Shown here: positions 29,819-38,663 of the stretch, piece by piece
Layout: each line of letters begins with the position of its first letter
How positions within the stretch are numbered: the stretch's first letter is position 1
Assembly: GCA_014138095.1 (NCBI GenBank)
Contig: JACGXE010000016.1
Coordinates: forward strand, 33,898-97,897
Direction: 5' to 3'
Origin: Ochrobactrum sp. RH2CCR150
Lineage (GTDB): Bacteria; Pseudomonadota; Alphaproteobacteria; Rhizobiales; Rhizobiaceae
DNA length: 64,000 nt
The notes under the pieces: model-generated
The model's database searches: none
Told to the model about the DNA's origin: nothing
What the model saw: only the letters and a program-made list of their open reading frames with translations
Position numbers and translations under genes: made by a program

Positions 29819-30799
29819 ATGGCCGTCTATACTGATATCAATGAGATCGAACTTGGCGCATTCCTGCAGCAATACGATATCGGCACGCTGACTTCCTATA
29901 AGGGCATTGCCGAGGGTGTGGAGAATTCCAACTATCTCCTGCATACCACGTCCGGCTCCTTCATTCTGACGCTTTATGAAAAGCGCACCAACCGTGAAGA
30001 CCTGCCGTTCTTTCTGGGTCTGATGCAGCATCTGGCGCAGCGCGGTCTCGACTGCCCGCAGCCGGTGGTGCGCAGCGATGGCGAGACGATTGGCGAACTT
30101 GCCGGGCGTCCGGCTGCTATCGTCACCTTCCTTGAGGGCATGTGGATGCGAAAGCCCACAGTCGCCCATTGCGAGGCTGTAGGTGAGGGGCTGGCGCGCA
30201 TGCATCTTGCAGGCGAGGATTTCGCCATGCGCCGCCGCAACGGCCTGACGCTGCCCGACTGGCGTCCGCTGTGGGACATGTCGCGCGAACGCGCAGACAC
30301 GGTCGAGCCGGAGCTGGTCGAGGAAGCGGAAGCCGACCTCGATTTTCTGGAGAAAAACTGGCCTGCCGATCTGCCACAAGGCGTGATCCATGCTGATCTG
30401 TTCCCGGACAATGTGTTTTTCCTCGGCGACAAGTTGTCGGGCTTCATCGATTTCTATTTCGCCTGCACCGACATTCTGGCCTATGACGTCGCCATTTGCC
30501 TGAATGCATGGTGCTTCGAAAAGGATTTTTCCTACAATCGCACCAAGGGCGCGGCCCTTTTGCGCGGTTACACGTCGATCCGCCCACTTTCGACGGCGGA
30601 AGCCGATGCGCTGCCTGTGCTCTCGCGCGGCGCTGCAATGCGCTTCATGCTGACGCGGCTTTATGACTGGCTGACCGTTCCAGATGGCAGTTTCGTCATG
30701 AAGAAGGACCCGATGGAATATGTGCGCAAGATGCGCTTCCACCGCCAGATCGTTTCGGCTGCCGAATATGGGCTGGAACCGCAGGGAGCGGATGCGTGA
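29819..30799 (+). CDS. thrB: Homoserine kinase, ThrB type II
   Basis: This choline-kinase-fold enzyme phosphorylates homoserine in threonine synthesis. The 326-residue protein has [20 protein letters not shown] near residue 30 (nucleotide-binding loop), and the catalytic [14 protein letters not shown] and [18 protein letters not shown] motifs. A GGGGA site precedes the ATG. It overlaps rnhA by GTGA. Threonine synthase, the next step of the pathway, is at 38664 on the other strand. Confidence 0.95.
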   Translation: MAVYTDINEIELGAFLQQYDIGTLTSYKGIAEGVENSNYLLHTTSGSFILTLYEKRTNREDLPFFLGLMQHLAQRGLDCPQPVVRSDGETIGELAGRPAAIVTFLEGMWMRKPTVAHCEAVGEGLARMHLAGEDFAMRRRNGLTLPDWRPLWDMSRERADTVEPELVEEAEADLDFLEKNWPADLPQGVIHADLFPDNVFFLGDKLSGFIDFYFACTDILAYDVAICLNAWCFEKDFSYNRTKGAALLRGYTSIRPLSTAEADALPVLSRGAAMRFMLTRLYDWLTVPDGSFVMKKDPMEYVRKMRFHRQIVSAAEYGLEPQGADA

Positions 30800-31260
30800 A
30801 GCAGATCGAGGCTTACACCGACGGCGCCTGCTCAGGTAATCCCGGCCCCGGCGGCTGGGGCGTGGTGCTGCGCTGGAACGGCAACGAGAAAGAGCTGAAG
30901 GGCGGCGAGGCCGACACCACCAACAACCGTATGGAATTGATGGCCGCAATTTCTGCACTATCCGCGCTGAAAGAACCTTGCGAAGTCGATCTCTATACGG
31001 ACTCGGTCTATGTCCGCGACGGTATTTCCGGCTGGATCGAAGGCTGGAAGCGCAATGGCTGGAAAACAGCGGCCAAGAAGCCGGTAAAAAATGCCGAGCT
31101 ATGGCAGCTGCTGGATGAGGCGCGCAAGCCGCACAAGGTCAATTGGCATTGGGTCAAGGGCCATGCCGGTCATCCGGAAAATGAACGGGCCGACGAATTG
31201 GCTCGCGCCGGTATGGAGCCGTTCAAATATGGCGGGCGTAAATCGCTGAAAGTGCAATAA
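30796..31260 (+). CDS. rnhA: Ribonuclease HI
   Basis: RNase HI removes RNA from RNA-DNA hybrids. The 154-residue protein carries the acidic catalytic set: D in [18 protein letters not shown] in [13 protein letters not shown] in [12 protein letters not shown] and the C-terminal D in ERADELA. The conserved [12 protein letters not shown] loop is present. The start is GTG at 30796, overlapping the thrB stop (GTGA), a sign of coupling. A terminator follows. Confidence 0.97.
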   Translation: MKQIEAYTDGACSGNPGPGGWGVVLRWNGNEKELKGGEADTTNNRMELMAAISALSALKEPCEVDLYTDSVYVRDGISGWIEGWKRNGWKTAAKKPVKNAELWQLLDEARKPHKVNWHWVKGHAGHPENERADELARAGMEPFKYGGRKSLKVQ

Positions 31261-31290
31261 GCACCGGTCAGAACTGTGTTTTGGTATTAG

Positions 31291-31318
31291 AAAAGGGCGG
31301 TTTTCACCGCCCTTTTTG
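31291..31318. terminator. Bidirectional intrinsic terminator after rnhA
   Basis: A 10-bp perfect stem (AAAAGGGCGG with CCGCCCTTTT, loop TTTTCA) has T runs on both sides and lies between the convergent rnhA and peroxiredoxin genes. Confidence 0.88.
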
Positions 31319-31325
31319 AATTTGA

Positions 31326-31811
31326 TCAGAGCTGCTCGAGAATTGCCGAAGCAGCCGAAGTGACGGCCTGACCAGCCTGTTCTTCGATATTGAGCGTCTT
31401 GACCACGCCGTCTTCGACAATGGCCGAATAGCGCTTGGAGCGAATGCCAAGGCCGCCAGCGGTTGCGTCGAGCTCAAGGCCTGCTGCCTTGGTGAAGGTG
31501 GCCGAACCGTCTGCGAGATAGAGGATCTTGCCTTCGCCGCCGGTGCTCTGCGCCCATGCGCCCATCACGAAGGCGTCGTTGACGGCGATCACTGCAATCT
31601 GGTCCACGCCCTTGGCGAGAATGGCATCGCGATTGTCGAGATAGCCCGGCAGGTGGTTGAGGCTGCAGGTCGGCGTGAAAGCGCCCGGAACGGCAAAGAG
31701 AACGACCTTCTTGCCCTTGAAGACTTCGTCGGTCGTCACTTCCTTGACACCGTCCGCAGTCTTGACCTTGAAGGTTGCTGCGGGAAGCGTGTCGCCAACT
31801 TTGATCGTCAT
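31326..31811 (-). CDS. Peroxiredoxin (Prx5 type)
   Basis: A 161-residue thiol peroxidase of the Prx5/AhpE-like group. The peroxidatic cysteine lies in VPGAFTPTCSLNHLPGY. The conserved Arg and the IAVNDAFVMGAWA segment fit the family. One Cys only, so reduction is probably by a glutaredoxin or glutathione, as in related enzymes. The start at 31811 follows AGGAGA; an in-frame start at 31877 would add 22 unrelated residues. Confidence 0.94.
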   Translation of the reverse strand: MTIKVGDTLPAATFKVKTADGVKEVTTDEVFKGKKVVLFAVPGAFTPTCSLNHLPGYLDNRDAILAKGVDQIAVIAVNDAFVMGAWAQSTGGEGKILYLADGSATFTKAAGLELDATAGGLGIRSKRYSAIVEDGVVKTLNIEEQAGQAVTSAASAILEQL

Positions 31812-32010
31812 CTGTTTTCTCCTGAGGGCAGGGGACAAATTGCCGTCTGGTCCGCTGCCTGTTTTCAAAACTGTCATTGCCGCACCGCGAAGCGCGAGCC
31901 GCGACAGTTAAACCGATAACGGGGCGCTCGACAATTTCAAAACGCTGATGTCGCCATCAAAATGGGGGAGGATGGGCAAGCAGTTTCAGGCGAAGCAAAA
32001 GCCGCTGAGT

Positions 32011-32802
32011 TCAGTCGAGTGTAACCTGTCCCGACACTGCCTTGCCATTCTGCACGATGGTGTAGTCGACGGTTGCATATCGCGCATCGCCCTTGACCGT
32101 TACGGTGAAGTTGCGACCATCAGAGGCGACCGGATCGGACAGGCGCAGCTTGTCGCTGGCCACAAAAAGCTCCGCAGGTGCTTTCGGGTCAGGCACAGCC
32201 AAGGTGAATACTGCGGTGTCCCGATCGCGCTTCACGGCGCTCACACCGAAAGAGGGGGAGGCCGTCGCGGGAAGTCGCCCGAACGCGGTCTCCACGATGG
32301 TGCGTGTAGCGATGGCCTGCGGCTCGGCAGATTCGACATTTGTGCTGACGGGGAAGTCAAACTCAGCTTGCACCGGAATGCAGATATGCTCGCAAACGCC
32401 GAGAAAGGCATGGCCCTTGAGACGGGTGTCATCAGGCTGCAACTGGAAAATGATGGGCAGCGAAACCGGCTTCTTGTAACCGATGCCATCGTCATCGCCG
32501 CCGAACCGCACCGGCGCGGGATAATCGATCTGCGCGTTGGCGTTGCCGTCGAGATTGATCTGCGGCGGCACGCCGGCATCGCCCGGATTGCGCCAGTAGG
32601 TTTTCCATCCCGGCTGCAACTCAATCTGCAACGCGCCGCGTATCTCGCGCTTGGGCCCGGCCTCAGTAGAAACCGCGGCATCCTCGATGATTACGCGCAC
32701 ACGCCCGCCGGGCGTTTCGGTCCAGGCGGAGGTCGAGGCATGGGCCGACAAACTGGAGGCGGTAAGCAAGCCGAAAGCGAGAATGTTCAAACGTGTTCTC
32801 AT
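32011..32802 (-). CDS. DsbD alpha-domain-like periplasmic protein
   Basis: The 263-residue protein starts with a signal peptide (LNILAFGLLTASSLSAHA) and has features of the DsbD N-terminal (alpha) domain: PGWKTYWRNPGDAG and GVCEHICIPVQAEF, the latter holding a CxxxC pair equivalent to the redox cysteines. DsbD passes electrons from the cytoplasm to periplasmic thiol proteins, but here no transmembrane beta domain or thioredoxin gamma domain follows. It may work with a separate CcdA-like partner elsewhere, or bind copper as ScsB-type relatives do. Confidence 0.82.
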   Translation of the reverse strand: MRTRLNILAFGLLTASSLSAHASTSAWTETPGGRVRVIIEDAAVSTEAGPKREIRGALQIELQPGWKTYWRNPGDAGVPPQINLDGNANAQIDYPAPVRFGGDDDGIGYKKPVSLPIIFQLQPDDTRLKGHAFLGVCEHICIPVQAEFDFPVSTNVESAEPQAIATRTIVETAFGRLPATASPSFGVSAVKRDRDTAVFTLAVPDPKAPAELFVASDKLRLSDPVASDGRNFTVTVKGDARYATVDYTIVQNGKAVSGQVTLD

Positions 32803-32934
32803 TGCTCAAAAATGAAATGAAATCATGGTTGCTTCAAGTCCAACATTGTTGGGAGCAATTATATTTTTGCGTCCTTTGAAGACAAATTTGCGACTCCCAT
32901 TGTTATTTTCTGCAGGCTTGCTACCTTCATCAAT

Positions 32935-33537
32935 ATGACCACGATGCGGAAGCCGAACCAGGAGCAGGGGTTCTTAAACGGGCAATTCCTGCTTGCCATG
33001 CCCGGCATGAGCGACGAGCGTTTTGCCCGGTCGGTGGTCTATATCTGCGCCCATTCCGATGAGGGCGCGATGGGCTTCATCATCAACCAGCTTCAGCCGA
33101 TCGGCTTCCCCGATATCCTGCGCCAGATTGGTGTGATTGATGAGGATGAGCTGATCATACTGCCAGATCGCACGCAGCATATGATGGTGCGCAATGGCGG
33201 GCCGGTGGACCGCACACGCGGCTTTGTGCTGCATTCCGACGATTACATGGTCGATTCCACCATGCCGGTTTCCGAAGAGGTCTGCCTGACCGCAACGGTC
33301 GATATTCTGCGCGCCATTTATGGCGGCAAGGGCCCTTCACAGGTGCTGATGGCGCTGGGTTATTCCGGCTGGGCGCCGGGGCAGCTTGAAGCGGAACTGG
33401 CCGATAATGGCTGGCTATGCTGCGATGCTCCGCTCGACATGCTCTTCGACAGCGATATTGAAGGCAAATATTCGCGCCTCATGCTTCATATGGGCATCGA
33501 CATGTCGCGGCTGGTTTCCGACGCGGGGCATGCGTGA
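32935..33537 (+). CDS. UPF0301 protein YqgE/AlgH
   Basis: The 200-residue protein matches the YqgE/AlgH family (DUF179): [21 protein letters not shown] is close to the universal start, followed by [13 protein letters not shown] and the later [19 protein letters not shown]. Structures of the family are known but the function is not; AlgH was named for alginate regulation in Pseudomonas. It is read away from the DsbD-like gene. Confidence 0.93.
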   Translation: MTTMRKPNQEQGFLNGQFLLAMPGMSDERFARSVVYICAHSDEGAMGFIINQLQPIGFPDILRQIGVIDEDELIILPDRTQHMMVRNGGPVDRTRGFVLHSDDYMVDSTMPVSEEVCLTATVDILRAIYGGKGPSQVLMALGYSGWAPGQLEAELADNGWLCCDAPLDMLFDSDIEGKYSRLMLHMGIDMSRLVSDAGHA

Positions 33538-33540
33538 GTT

Positions 33541-33653
33541 AAGGCAGTAGGGGAATAGGGCAGTAAGGGAGTAGGTCAAAAAGACTTGCTTCGGCTGATC
33601 CGATTCAGTTTTTATTCCCCTATTCCCCTATTCCCCTATTCCCCTATTCCCCT
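33541..33653. repeat. Inverted pair of 8-bp repeat arrays (octamer VNTR-like)
   Basis: Four octamers (AAGGCAGT, AGGGGAAT, AGGGCAGT, AAGGGAGT) run from 33541 to 33572. About 40 bases on, five exact copies of ATTCCCCT (the complement of AGGGGAAT) run from 33614 to 33653. The arms can pair. They lie between the convergent yqgE and phosphodiesterase genes. The AGGGCAGT unit equals the octamer used in Brucella VNTR typing. Confidence 0.8.
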
Positions 33654-33657
33654 CACT

Positions 33658-36555
33658 TCACGCCGCCGCCGCTTCCAGCTGTTCCTTGATCATGCGCGTG
33701 GCGTCTTCGCGGCTCGTCGGCTGACCGAACATGAAGCTCTGCACATATTCACAGCCCATCTGGCGAAGCTGGAGGGCATCGCTTTCGCTCTCCACACCTT
33801 CCGTCACCACCGCCAGACCCAGATCATGCGCCATACTAACGATGGAACGCAGCAGGGTCGTCTTCTGCGGCTGGTCGCCCTTCACGAAGGAGCGGTCGAT
33901 CTTGATAATGTCGAACGGAAAGCGCGTCAGATAGGCGAGGGACGAATAGCCGGTACCGAAATCATCCAGCGACAGACCGATCCCCATCGTCTTGAGCCGT
34001 GCCAGCACATGGGCCGACTGCTCGGGATTTTCCATGAGGACGGATTCGGTCAGTTCCAGCTTCAGGCTGCCCGGATTGAGGTGAATGCGCGACAGCACGG
34101 AGCGAACATCGTTGATGAGGTCCTGCCGGATCAGTTGCGTGGAAGACAGGTTGACCGAGACGAACAGGTCGAGTTTCGGGAACTGCTCCTGCCAGGCGAA
34201 CAGGTCTTCGGCGGCGCGCTGCATGGCGAAAAGGCCAAGCTGCACGATCAGCCCGGAGTTTTCGGCAATCGGAATGAATTCCGAAGGAGAGATTGCGCCA
34301 CGGCGCGGATGTTCCCAGCGCATCAGCGCTTCAAAACCTGCGATAGTGCCTTCGTCCAGCCTGACAATCGGCTGATAGGCCATGCTGATTTCGTCGCGTT
34401 CGAGCGCGCGGCGCAGATCGGATTCGAGCTGCAGCTTGTCGCTGCCGATGGCGCGGAATGCCGGGCGGAACGGTTCGATCCGGTCGCCGCCGAAGCGCTT
34501 GGCTTGATACATGGCCAGCTCCGCATCCTTCACGAAATCTTCCGCCGTGGTGGCGGTTTTCGTCCAGGTGATGAGGCCGACAGAGGCGGTCAGAACGATC
34601 TCGCGCTTGGCATAGGCAATCGGCGCGCGGGTGGCCTGACGCAGCGCTTCCGCAAAGGCTGCGATGCGGCCCGGATCGCTTTCGGAGGCAAGCAGCAGGC
34701 CGAACTGGTCGGAAGAAAGACGCGAGAGTGTGTCCTGCGGCTTCATCAGGCGAGCCAAACGGCGCGAAATGGTGAGAAGGATCGTATCGCCTGCCGACAT
34801 GCCCAGACTGTCATTGACCTGCTTGAAGCGGTCGATATCGATCATGAACACGGTCGGGTGCAGATTGTTCTCGCCGCGCGCCATGTTCATCACATTGCTG
34901 AGACGGTCGAGGAAAAGCTCGCGATTGGGCAGGCCGGTGAGATTGTCGTGCACGGCATCGTGCAGCAGACGTTCTTCGGCCTTCTTCTGCTCGGTGACGT
35001 TGACCAGCGTGCCGACGCAACGCACGACTTCGCCGTCCGAACCGATCACCGGGCGCGCACGCAGCGCGTACCAGTGGTAATGGCCGTCATTGGCGCGCAG
35101 GCGGAAGATCTGGCCGATGCGTCCGCGACGGTTTTCCAGAATGGCGTCCAGCGTCGAGCGGAAACGGTCGCGGTCGTCGGAATGCATGACCGGCAGCCAG
35201 TTGCGCACCGGACCCTGCAAACTGCTTGCCGTATTGCCAAGCTGGTTGGCGATATCCGGCGTGGTGACCACGCGGTCGCGCGGCACATCCCAGTCCCAGA
35301 CAATGTCGCCTGCGCCGATGACGGCGAGCGCCTGACGTTCCATGTCGGACAATAGCCCCTGCTGGAGTGCACCGCCTGCAAAGGCGTGCTGCATGACGGT
35401 GAAGCCGATCAGAAGCACGATGAGAACTAGGCCGCCGCCAAGTGCCGGCTGGACAATGTCGTTGTCGAGACGGCCTGTGACGGCCATCCATGCCCCGAGC
35501 AGCCATATCAATGTGAGAAGCCAGGCGGGTATCAGCATGACCGCTCGGTCATATCCCTTCACCGCGAGGTAACCGATGATCGCAACACCGGAAACGATGG
35601 TCAGTGCGAGCGAGATGCGGGAAATGCCCGAAGCGATGGGCGGATCGAAAACCGCAACGCCAGCAAGCGCCAGCAAGCCCAGAACCCAGGTCACAGCGCC
35701 ATAGCTGAAATGGTCGTGCCAGCGGTTGAGGTTGAGATAGGCGAAGAGGAAAATCACCAGCGAGGCGGCCAGCGCCACCTCTGTGCCCGCGCGCCATATC
35801 TGTTCGTTTCCGGGCGTGATTTCCATCAGCTTGTTCCAGAAGCCGAAATCGACGCAGATATAGGCGAGGACCGCCCATGCCAGCGCCGCCGTGGCGGGGA
35901 ACAACGAGGTGCCCTTGACGACGAAAAGAATGGTCAGGAACAGCGCCAGCAGGCCTGAAATGCCAAGCAGGATGCCGCGATAGAGCGTGTAGGAATTGAC
36001 GGTGTCCTTGTAGGCTTCCGGTTCCCACAGATAGAGCTGCGGCAGATTATGCGAGGAAAGCTCGGCAACGAAAGTGACAACGCTGCCCGGATTGATCGTG
36101 ATACGGAACACATCCGCGTCGGCGCTTGGCTGGCGGTCGAGCGCAAAGCCTTCACTGGGGGTGATCGACGCAATACGCGGCGAGCCGAGATCGGGCCAGA
36201 TGATGCCGGAACCGACAAGACGATAATGCGGCGCGACGATCAGGCGATCGATCTGCTGGTCTGTCGGATTGGCGATGGAGAAAGCGGCCCAGTCGCCGGA
36301 TGCATTGCTGTTCTGGTCGGCCTGTACTTCGATGCGGCGCACGATGCCATCGGGGCCGGGCGCGGTGGAAACCTGAACGCTTTCACCCTTGTTGCGCAAA
36401 AGTTCGACGGCGCGCGACAGATCAAGGGCGGTGTCGTCCTTGGATATCTTGATCGGTTCGACGGCAGACGCATAGACGGTCGAAAAGGCCAGAAGGACGA
36501 TCAGCGCGAGAAAACGCGCGGCGTTCTGGAATAGCTTTTCAGAAAGGCCCCTCAC
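33658..36555 (-). CDS. GGDEF/EAL protein, probable c-di-GMP phosphodiesterase
   Basis: The 965-residue protein has a signal or first helix (FLALIVLLAFSTVYASA), a periplasmic domain (about residues 35-185), seven membrane helices (about 190-395), a PAS domain (about 410-525, with GDIVWDWDV), a GGDEF domain and a C-terminal EAL domain. The GGDEF signature is SSDQF near residue 613, so cyclase activity is unlikely. The EAL domain keeps FEALMRW, SVNLSSTQL, LELTES, LDDFGTGYSS, IIKIDRSFV and TEGVES, so c-di-GMP hydrolysis is expected. B. melitensis has named phosphodiesterases (BpdA, BpdB) that it may match; unverified. Confidence 0.9.
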   Translation of the reverse strand: MRGLSEKLFQNAARFLALIVLLAFSTVYASAVEPIKISKDDTALDLSRAVELLRNKGESVQVSTAPGPDGIVRRIEVQADQNSNASGDWAAFSIANPTDQQIDRLIVAPHYRLVGSGIIWPDLGSPRIASITPSEGFALDRQPSADADVFRITINPGSVVTFVAELSSHNLPQLYLWEPEAYKDTVNSYTLYRGILLGISGLLALFLTILFVVKGTSLFPATAALAWAVLAYICVDFGFWNKLMEITPGNEQIWRAGTEVALAASLVIFLFAYLNLNRWHDHFSYGAVTWVLGLLALAGVAVFDPPIASGISRISLALTIVSGVAIIGYLAVKGYDRAVMLIPAWLLTLIWLLGAWMAVTGRLDNDIVQPALGGGLVLIVLLIGFTVMQHAFAGGALQQGLLSDMERQALAVIGAGDIVWDWDVPRDRVVTTPDIANQLGNTASSLQGPVRNWLPVMHSDDRDRFRSTLDAILENRRGRIGQIFRLRANDGHYHWYALRARPVIGSDGEVVRCVGTLVNVTEQKKAEERLLHDAVHDNLTGLPNRELFLDRLSNVMNMARGENNLHPTVFMIDIDRFKQVNDSLGMSAGDTILLTISRRLARLMKPQDTLSRLSSDQFGLLLASESDPGRIAAFAEALRQATRAPIAYAKREIVLTASVGLITWTKTATTAEDFVKDAELAMYQAKRFGGDRIEPFRPAFRAIGSDKLQLESDLRRALERDEISMAYQPIVRLDEGTIAGFEALMRWEHPRRGAISPSEFIPIAENSGLIVQLGLFAMQRAAEDLFAWQEQFPKLDLFVSVNLSSTQLIRQDLINDVRSVLSRIHLNPGSLKLELTESVLMENPEQSAHVLARLKTMGIGLSLDDFGTGYSSLAYLTRFPFDIIKIDRSFVKGDQPQKTTLLRSIVSMAHDLGLAVVTEGVESESDALQLRQMGCEYVQSFMFGQPTSREDATRMIKEQLEAAAA

Positions 36556-37172
36556 GAGCGTTCAACCTTGCCATTGATCATGCGGCTATCCAACATACGT
36601 TTGTCGCTTTCTATGAGGGCAAACAGCAGGTGGTCCTGCCAGAAGCCATTTATCTTGAGATAGGAGCGCAACAGTCCTTCTCTCTGAAATCCGGCTTTTT
36701 CGAGAAGCCGGACCGAACGTACATTATGGGGAATACAGGCAGCTTCAACCCGGTGCAACCGCAGTTGGTCGAATGCAAAGGGGATAACCAGAGACAGTGC
36801 CTCGGTCATATAGCCTTTGCCCGCGAAAGGAGCGCCGCTCCAATAGCCGATCATGCCGTTCTGTCCTACTCCGCGGCGGATATTGCCGAGCGTGATACCG
36901 CCGAGAATGCGGTTGTCGCTGTTGCGGAAAATGAAGAAAGGATAGCCGGTTCCGGCAGAAATTTCTTCCTGAAAACGCCGCATCCGGTAGCGGAAGGCGC
37001 TTTTCGTCAGGTCATCGTCGGGCCAAGTCGGTTCCCATGGAGACAGAAAGGCCCGGCTTTGCTCACGCAAATTGGACCAGCCTGCAAAATCGCCCATCAT
37101 GGGCTCGCGCAGATAAATGCGCGGTCCACGCAGAATAGTCGGATTATTGCGCCGGAACGACAGGCCGATCAT
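36552..37172 (-). CDS. GNAT-family N-acetyltransferase (RimJ-like)
   Basis: The 206-residue protein has the RimJ/RimL layout: RGPRIYLREPMMGDFAGWSNLR near the start, NRILGGITLGNI, then IGYWSGAPFAGKGYMTEA (the acetyl-CoA pyrophosphate loop) and NVRSVRLLEKAGFQREG. RimJ acetylates ribosomal protein S5; the target here is inferred. It overlaps the phosphodiesterase gene by ATGA, so the two are one transcript. Confidence 0.9.
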   Translation of the reverse strand: MIGLSFRRNNPTILRGPRIYLREPMMGDFAGWSNLREQSRAFLSPWEPTWPDDDLTKSAFRYRMRRFQEEISAGTGYPFFIFRNSDNRILGGITLGNIRRGVGQNGMIGYWSGAPFAGKGYMTEALSLVIPFAFDQLRLHRVEAACIPHNVRSVRLLEKAGFQREGLLRSYLKINGFWQDHLLFALIESDKRMLDSRMINGKVERS

Positions 37173-37179
37173 TGGAGTT

Positions 37180-37271
37180 AGGGGAGTAGGGGAATAGGTG
37201 AGTAGGGGAATAGGAAAAACGAAATCTTCACGGCCACATACTCCCCTATTCCCTTAGTCCCCGACTGCCTT
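37180..37271. repeat. Second inverted pair of 8-bp repeat arrays
   Basis: Four octamers (AGGGGAGT, AGGGGAAT, AGGTGAGT, AGGGGAAT) run from 37180 to 37211, and four complementary-sense ones (ACTCCCCT, ATTCCCTT, AGTCCCCG, ACTGCCTT) from 37240 to 37271. The last overlaps the end of the M16 peptidase gene. Sequence and inverted layout match the array at 33541-33653. Confidence 0.75.
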
Positions 37272-38562
37272 AAACAGCTATCTTCCTCTTATGCGCATTG
37301 GTCGAAAGCGCATCGGACAGATCGTCAAAGCTCATCAGGCGGCCAACCGGACCAACACCTGCAATGGTTGGCTTGTTGTCGAGGAACAGGCGACCTGCGA
37401 GATCCGTCAGACGTTCTGGCGTGATCAGGGAAAGACGTTCCATCAGCTCATTATTGTCGACCGGGCGGCCATAGAGCAGGAACTGGCGGGCGAGTTGACC
37501 TGCGCGGCTGGCCGCGCTTTCCTGCGACATGAGTAGGCTGGCGCGATATTGCGCGCGGGCGCGGTTGACTTCCTCGATGCTGATCGAGTCCGCTGCCTTG
37601 TGCAACTCGTCAATGATGACCGGAACCAGTTCGACCAGCTCGTCGCGACCCGTGGCGGCATGGATGCCGAACAGGCCCGTATCCGAAAAGCCCCAGTGGA
37701 ACGCATAGACCGAGTAACACAGGCCGCGCTTTTCGCGCACTTCCTGGAACAGACGCGAGGACATGCCGCCGCCCAGTACCATGGACAGGAGCTGTGAGGC
37801 GTAGAAGTCGCGCACATGATAGGCACGGCCTTCAAAGCCGATCAGCACCTGTGCATCCATCAATTCGCGGTTTTCGCGGAAGTCGCCGCCGACATAGGTC
37901 GCAAGGTCGAGGGTCGGCGCCGTGTTATGGGCGCGGAAGCCGCCGAGACGCTTTTCAACTTCCTTGACGAAAGCATCGTGGTCCACGCCGCCGGCAGCCG
38001 TCACGACCATGCGGTCGGCGCTGTACTGCTCGTCCATATATTGGCGCAGGTCGCCGGAGGAGAACGACATCACCGTGTCCGGCTCGCCAAGAATGGCGCG
38101 GCCGATGGGCTGGTGACGATAGGCGGTTTCGGTGAAACGATCGAAGACGATATCGTCCGGTGTGTCGTGCGCTGCACCGATCTCCTGCATGATCACCTGC
38201 TTCTCGCGCTCAAGTTCGTCTTCGTCGAACTTCGATGCGGTCAGGATATCGGAGAGAATATCGATGGCCAGCGGCATGTCATTGCGCATCACGCGGGCAT
38301 AATAGGATGTGGTCTCGACGCTAGTTGCGGCATTGATCTCGCCGCCGACGTCTTCGATATCCGATGCAATTTGCCAGGCAGAGCGGTTTTCCGTGCCCTT
38401 GAAGGCCATATGTTCAAGTAAGTGAGCTATACCGTGCCGGTCGGCGGCTTCGTTTCTCGCGCCAGCTTTAACCCAGATTCCAAGCGCTACGCTTTCCACA
38501 TGTGGCATGGTATCGGTGGCTATCGTCAACCCGTTGGGAAGACGTGTTACTTCAACACTCAT
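37270..38562 (-). CDS. M16-family zinc peptidase (processing-peptidase-like)
   Basis: The 430-residue protein resembles the beta subunit of mitochondrial processing peptidase and its bacterial relatives. The inverted zinc motif HxxEH is present as IAHLLEHMAFKG near residue 48, with the third ligand Glu in the conserved helix about 75 residues later (LEREKQVIMQEI). The second domain has GGGMSSRLFQEVREKRGLCYS. No signal peptide is seen. It is next to thrC in the same direction, a pairing common in this order. Confidence 0.94.
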   Translation of the reverse strand: MSVEVTRLPNGLTIATDTMPHVESVALGIWVKAGARNEAADRHGIAHLLEHMAFKGTENRSAWQIASDIEDVGGEINAATSVETTSYYARVMRNDMPLAIDILSDILTASKFDEDELEREKQVIMQEIGAAHDTPDDIVFDRFTETAYRHQPIGRAILGEPDTVMSFSSGDLRQYMDEQYSADRMVVTAAGGVDHDAFVKEVEKRLGGFRAHNTAPTLDLATYVGGDFRENRELMDAQVLIGFEGRAYHVRDFYASQLLSMVLGGGMSSRLFQEVREKRGLCYSVYAFHWGFSDTGLFGIHAATGRDELVELVPVIIDELHKAADSISIEEVNRARAQYRASLLMSQESAASRAGQLARQFLLYGRPVDNNELMERLSLITPERLTDLAGRLFLDNKPTIAGVGPVGRLMSFDDLSDALSTNAHKRKIAV

Positions 38563-38663
38563 AAGCGAACTGCTCCCTGCATTCCTCGCTCTGACTTTTT
38601 TTCACCCGATCCCGAAACAGGTATCTCCGTTCGGGGCCGGGCGTAAATTTCCTTTCCAGAGCC

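Noticed and set aside
33541..33653. Tandem repeats considered as a CRISPR array
   Set aside because: The unit is only 8 bases, with no spacers and no cas genes.
33586..35355. 589-codon open frame antisense to the phosphodiesterase gene
   Set aside because: The real gene is on the other strand with complete EAL motifs; this frame also begins within the octamer array.
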